Below, piece by piece: positions 60,835 through 64,000 of a DNA stretch of 64,000 bases (its first letter is position 1; the number at the start of each line of letters is the position of its first letter). A model generated the notes under the pieces. It searched no databases, was not told the DNA's origin, and saw nothing but the letters and a program-made list of their open reading frames with translations. The DNA comes from Fluviispira sanaruensis. Its GTDB lineage: Bacteria > Bdellovibrionota_B > Oligoflexia > Silvanigrellales > Silvanigrellaceae. A program made the position numbers and the translations under genes. The stretch is from the NCBI RefSeq assembly GCF_004295685.1, contig NZ_AP019369.1, forward strand, positions 1 through 64,000. Direction: 5' to 3'.

Positions 60835-61161
60835 ATGGCTCGTAAACTTGCAGGCGCTTCTTCATCTATGACGACGACGCTCAATCTAAGGTCGTTTAAA
60901 TTAGTTAAGTTACAAGCTCAGATCACAGGTGAAGCCGAGAAAATTTTGAATGAGTATATGCATTTTAGAAGTGAAACAGATCGCCAAAACGACGTATCAG
61001 TTGACGCAATAATAGATGCACTCATAACGGAACGTCTCGCAAATGAAAAAGCATTTCTTGATTGGAAAAATTCAAACCCGAAAAATTTTTCTGAGACAAA
61101 AATTAATTTAAAGAAGAAAAAAGCTGACGTAGAAGAGGAAGTGAAAAATATCGAGGCTTGA
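60835..61161 (+). CDS. Small leading-region protein upstream of the HNH nuclease
   Basis: A 108-residue protein; ATG 60835 follows AGGGAG. A basic N-terminus (MARKLAGASSSMTTTLNLRSFKLVKL) precedes a helical middle (about 30-75) and a K/E-rich tail. It has no membrane segment. It is adjacent to the HNH gene (7 bp) and likely co-translated with it. The N-terminal strand-helix could be a DNA-binding element, but this is not clear. Confidence 0.65.
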   Translation: MARKLAGASSSMTTTLNLRSFKLVKLQAQITGEAEKILNEYMHFRSETDRQNDVSVDAIIDALITERLANEKAFLDWKNSNPKNFSETKINLKKKKADVEEEVKNIEA

Positions 61162-61167
61162 TTGAAC

Positions 61168-61743
61168 ATGAAATACAAAAGCTCAGAGCAAAATAGAAAT
61201 ATGCGAGAACCTCTTCGAGGGAAAAAAAGTTTTCGCGGTAAGAAACTTCTAGAATGTCGTTGGTGTCATTCTGAAATTACTGGACTTCGTCGTTCTTTTT
61301 GTTCTGATGCGTGTGTGCATGAGCATAAACTTCGCTCTGATGTGAGTTATATGCGTGCTGCGGTCTTTGAGCGAGACCACGGGATTTGCGCAATGTGTAA
61401 GCGAGATTGTGAACAATTAAAAAATGAAGCCCTAAAAATCTTGCAAACGCATGGCGAAGAAAATTTAAAAAAATTTTTAAAGCAATATGGATATCCTAAT
61501 CGTAGAATTAAGCTCTTTTTAACTCGAAATGGAGCTGCTCTTTGGGACGCTGACCATATTACTCCTGTTTCATGGGGTGGCGGGGGCTGCTCATTAAATG
61601 AAATGAGAACATTATGTGTTCCTTGTCACGATCTCATAACTCACGATCAAAGAAGAATGACAGCACTTGGAATTTCTGCAAAGCAGAATACGCTGTGGAA
61701 TGATGATGAATTATACTTGGATATAAATAAAAATGACAAATAA
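61168..61743 (+). CDS. HNH endonuclease with N-terminal zinc finger
   Basis: A 191-residue protein. The N-terminal zinc-binding part has CRWCHSEI and FCSDACVHEHKLRSD, followed by the HNH core with CAMC, DADHITPVSWGGGG, N in LNEMRTLCVPCH and the final H. All metal ligands appear present, so it should be active. It starts at ATG 61168 and overlaps the next gene by 11 bp. In a leading region it may act in DNA processing or exclusion after transfer. Confidence 0.85.
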   Translation: MKYKSSEQNRNMREPLRGKKSFRGKKLLECRWCHSEITGLRRSFCSDACVHEHKLRSDVSYMRAAVFERDHGICAMCKRDCEQLKNEALKILQTHGEENLKKFLKQYGYPNRRIKLFLTRNGAALWDADHITPVSWGGGGCSLNEMRTLCVPCHDLITHDQRRMTALGISAKQNTLWNDDELYLDINKNDK

Positions 61744-62044
61744 TATTAAATCCCCTAAATTTTTTGGAAGACCAACTGCGGCATGGTTTATAGCCATGTC
61801 TAGTGATAGTTTTATTAGAGAAGACGATGCTGAATATTCTGTTTGTGATCTGGCTATTCATTATAAAAAAACGAAATCGACAATTCGAAACGTAATATTA
61901 CGAAACTATGAGAAATTGTACGATAAAAAATTTGAACCTAAATATATTATAAATGAAAATGGGGTGACTGAGGTTCTTTTTAAAGGAAAATTTTTAAAAA
62001 AGATATCATCTGATTATATTAGAGAAAATGAATATTTAAGGTGA
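61733..62044 (+). CDS. Hypothetical small protein with possible helix-turn-helix
   Basis: A 103-residue protein overlapping the HNH gene by 11 bp. YSVCDLAIHYKKTKSTIRNVILRNYEKL looks like a helix-turn-helix. A regulator or DNA-binding partner of the nuclease is plausible but not shown. Confidence 0.6.
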   Translation: MTNNIKSPKFFGRPTAAWFIAMSSDSFIREDDAEYSVCDLAIHYKKTKSTIRNVILRNYEKLYDKKFEPKYIINENGVTEVLFKGKFLKKISSDYIRENEYLR

Positions 62045-62080
62045 TTTATGTATGTTGTAAAAGTTTTTGGAGGATGCTTA

Positions 62081-62347
62081 ATGGAGTTTGAAATTGATTT
62101 AAAAAATGAAAAAAATAATCATGAATTGCACGAAGAACGTGAATATTTATCACATTTAATAAGTTATTTGGATTATTTAACAGAGTCTTTGAGCAATCAG
62201 AAATTAAAAGATCAAGTAAACGAAGATTTTGAGATACCACATGCGCAAATTGAAGTAGAAATTGATGATACAAATTTCAATATTAAGCTATGCAAAGAAC
62301 GTATTAATAAAATTTTGTATGATGCAGCATCAATTTACTATCCTTGA
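62081..62347 (+). CDS. Small acidic protein, paralogue of 5337-5585
   Basis: An 88-residue acidic, helical protein; ATG 62081 follows GGAGG by 7 bp. It shares its C-terminal ERINKI and SIYYP with the gene at 5337-5585. Related copies at both ends of the window suggest a family kept for plasmid biology. Function unknown. Confidence 0.65.
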   Translation: MEFEIDLKNEKNNHELHEEREYLSHLISYLDYLTESLSNQKLKDQVNEDFEIPHAQIEVEIDDTNFNIKLCKERINKILYDAASIYYP

Positions 62348-62421
62348 ACTATATTCATATTTTTTAAAAAGAAATAAAAATATAAAGTATTTTTTAATAT
62401 AATAATATTAATTTATAGTTA

Positions 62422-62485
62422 TTGACAATTTAAGATTTGCGTTCATATTTTAAATTACATAAAAAATTTTTATGTAATTTAAAAT
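62422..62485 (+). promoter_or_regulatory. Promoter overlapped by a 39-bp perfect palindrome
   Basis: TTGACA (62422-62427), 18 bp, TATTTT (62446-62451). An uninterrupted palindrome spans 62447-62485, centred on 62466, covering the -10, start site and leader just before the ribosome-binding site. It would work as a repressor operator or as an mRNA hairpin next to GAGGTG. Confidence 0.7.
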
Positions 62486-62495
62486 GAGGTGTTTA

Positions 62496-63470
62496 ATGTC
62501 TTTTTTAGGTTCATTTAAATCAAAAGATAATTATTCTATTTTCTTAGATCCTGAATTTAATCGAAATGGAAGTATAAGAGAAAACATTATCGCAATAAAA
62601 AAATCTGAAAATTATGAGCTTAAAGCTTTATTCAGAACATATTACTTAAATGATGAAATAGTTATTGTTGTTTCGAGGTTTGATAGTTTTAGTATTTCTG
62701 GTGAAATTGAGTATTTTGTGCAAAAGTTTTGTTATCAATATAGAATTAAAGCTGAAAAAGTTAAATTTTATGAAGTTATTGACCCAATTTTTAACAAAGA
62801 TGTCACTTTAAGAAGGTTTACGAGCCAAACTGACTTAAATGATGGTTACATTAGATATTTGCCTAATCCCAATTGGAAAGAATCTTTAACAATTGAAGAA
62901 TTCGAAAAAATAATAGGAACAAAGTATCAAACGACTTATTATACAAGTTTGCAAACCCCCGATCATTTGAAATATTTGAATGAAGGTAGATTAAAATTAA
63001 TCACATATTCAATGTCTGCTTTGCGCTCAGTAGATGGGTTGTATGATATTGAAATTAAAAATCATTTAATGTTAGGTGAAGCACCATTTCAGGAGAACAA
63101 AAAGTTCTATTCAAAGTTACAAAAAATAAATATAAAATGTGAAAATAACGAGTTAAAGAAAACTAGTGAAGCGAATTTTGAATTGAATCTAAATAAATAT
63201 CCCGAACATTTTTATAAAATATCCAACAAATTTGCTAGATATTTTGATGGTTTTGAGTTTGAAGGATTTAAAAATGGCAGTGAATTTGTTATTGCAAGAA
63301 CTCATTTAACTAGAATGATTTCTGAAATGCATATAAAGTATATAAAAAATGATCCAAGAAAATATTTAATTGATGATAATGAAATGAATAATTTATTAGC
63401 TGTTGTTGATTATGTATTATGTACAAATTTGTCCCCTATAAATTTGAAGTTATTACCCACAACTATCTAA
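62496..63470 (+). CDS. Hypothetical protein
   Basis: A 324-residue soluble protein starting at ATG 62496 (GAGGTG upstream). No signal, membrane helix or recognised catalytic motif. It has two halves of mixed alpha/beta character; NDGYIRYLPNPNWKESLTIEEFEKIIG is a notable central stretch. It has its own strong promoter with a large palindrome, so its expression is probably tightly regulated. Unrecognised. Confidence 0.65.
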   Translation: MSFLGSFKSKDNYSIFLDPEFNRNGSIRENIIAIKKSENYELKALFRTYYLNDEIVIVVSRFDSFSISGEIEYFVQKFCYQYRIKAEKVKFYEVIDPIFNKDVTLRRFTSQTDLNDGYIRYLPNPNWKESLTIEEFEKIIGTKYQTTYYTSLQTPDHLKYLNEGRLKLITYSMSALRSVDGLYDIEIKNHLMLGEAPFQENKKFYSKLQKINIKCENNELKKTSEANFELNLNKYPEHFYKISNKFARYFDGFEFEGFKNGSEFVIARTHLTRMISEMHIKYIKNDPRKYLIDDNEMNNLLAVVDYVLCTNLSPINLKLLPTTI

Positions 63471-63496
63471 ATAAAATATGGAATAATGGAGTTAAT

Positions 63497-63578
63497 ATGT
63501 TTCAAATATTGAAAGAAAAACTGTTTGTAAATAAAGAATATACATTTGTTCCAATTCTAAATTTGATAATGAATGGTG
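63497..63578 (+). pseudogene. 5' fragment of a small gene interrupted by an IS3 element
   Basis: A frame opening at ATG 63497 with TGGAG upstream encodes about 27 residues (MFQILKEKLFVNKEYTFVP and onward) before it runs into the IS end at 63579. It follows the 324-residue gene by 26 bp and was probably co-transcribed with it. The remainder lies beyond the window. Confidence 0.6.
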
Positions 63579-64000
63579 TGATCCCCGAAAAGTGGACGGT
63601 TAAATTTCATAATTTTCTTCATATTCTAAAGGCGCAAGATAATCAAGGGCAGAGTGCGCACGAATTCGATTATAAAACACCTCAATATATTCTATAATCG
63701 AAGATTTTGCTTCTTTTCTGGTAATAAAATTGCAGCGATGCACTAATTCTTTTTTCAAAGTGGAAAAAAATGTTTCTGTAATGGAATTTTCATAGCAGCT
63801 ATTACTCATACTTTGATGAAAATTATTTAATTTTAAATAATTTCTAACTTCTTTGCTTGAGTACTGTGATCCTTTGTCACTATGAAAAATAATTCCTTTT
63901 GGAAAATGAGATCTTTTTTTGTATGCCATGTTCAATGAATTCAAAACAATTTCTCTTTTTAAATTATCTTGTATACTCCAACCAATTATTGCTCTTGAAA
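63579..64000 (-). mobile_element. IS3-family insertion sequence, partial
   Basis: The end TGATCCCCGAAAAGTGGAC at 63579 begins the element, and the transposase OrfB on the minus strand ends 21 bp inside it. The other end and OrfA lie beyond 64000. Confidence 0.82.
63600..64000 (-). CDS. IS3-family transposase OrfB, C-terminal part
   Basis: The frame runs off the window edge; about 133 residues are visible. IIGWSIQDNLKREIVLNSLNMA, then GIIFHSDKGSQYSS with the second catalytic D, and NSITETFFSTLKKELVH with the catalytic E, is the rve core of IS3/IS150-type OrfB. The C-terminal YNRIRAHSALDYLAP is also typical. No internal start is needed; the true start is outside the window. Confidence 0.9.
   Translation of the reverse strand, partial: SRAIIGWSIQDNLKREIVLNSLNMAYKKRSHFPKGIIFHSDKGSQYSSKEVRNYLKLNNFHQSMSNSCYENSITETFFSTLKKELVHRCNFITRKEAKSSIIEYIEVFYNRIRAHSALDYLAPLEYEENYEI

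Overview
This window is about 30% GC and reads as a large conjugative plasmid rather than a chromosome. It has two partition systems, a primase-type replication initiator, a complete-looking conjugation machine with a nic-type oriT, and many nested mobile elements, but no rRNA, tRNA or core metabolic operon. The low GC, lipobox lipoproteins, Tat and Sec signals and proteobacterial-style transfer genes suggest a Gram-negative host. My guess, from general familiarity and not from any search, is an AT-rich predator/symbiont lineage such as the Silvanigrellales (Bdellovibrionota).

Layout. (1) 1-5.8 kb, maintenance: parA and a putative partner, an unknown gene, then a prim-pol-like replication initiator. 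The initiator start overlaps a 10-codon leader peptide downstream of an inverted repeat. A solitary HicB-like/XRE regulator and two small genes follow. (2) 5.9-8.4 kb: short-chain dehydrogenase, unknown protein, hot-dog thioesterase and a CI/LexA-like regulator. (3) 8.4-13 kb: two unusually long perfect hairpins, then two paralogous leucine-rich-repeat lipoproteins, the second ending in a glycine-rich domain. (4) 13-32.4 kb: a transfer operon encoding pilin, a VirB3-VirB4 fusion, VirB5/TrbJ-like, VirB6, VirB8, VirB9, VirB10, a degenerate LytM plus transglycosylase protein, and a 2424-residue relaxase-helicase protein that also contains a DnaG-type primase core. (5) 32.4-54 kb, accessory region: a dispersed repeat family, a Tn402/Tn5053-like transposon (33858-43833) carrying chemoreceptor genes and inserted in a serine-recombinase gene, a second DDE/AAA/resolvase transposon, a second HicB-like/XRE regulator, a hybrid histidine kinase with a partner regulator, a mini-IS and a VMO-I-like secreted protein. 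(6) 54.4-58.5 kb, minus strand: parR and parM with a parC-like region, the coupling protein TraD and a relaxosome accessory protein. (7) 58.5-63.6 kb: an oriT resembling those of F and R388, followed by a plus-strand leading region of acidic paralogues, a DUF932 protein, an HNH nuclease and small genes. The window ends inside an IS3-family element that has cut a gene.

How it fits together. The predicted nic polarity at 58829/58830 makes the 58.9-62.3 kb genes enter the recipient first and the tra genes last, as in F. The relaxase belongs to the MobF family, which matches the shape of the oriT. Several small families occur twice (HicB-like/XRE proteins with the same operator, small proteins ending in SIYYP, acidic leading-region proteins, parR and its remnant). 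Together with the two partition systems, this suggests the plasmid grew by fusion and duplication. All calls were made by eye from sequence and translations; family names are recognised motifs, not search results.
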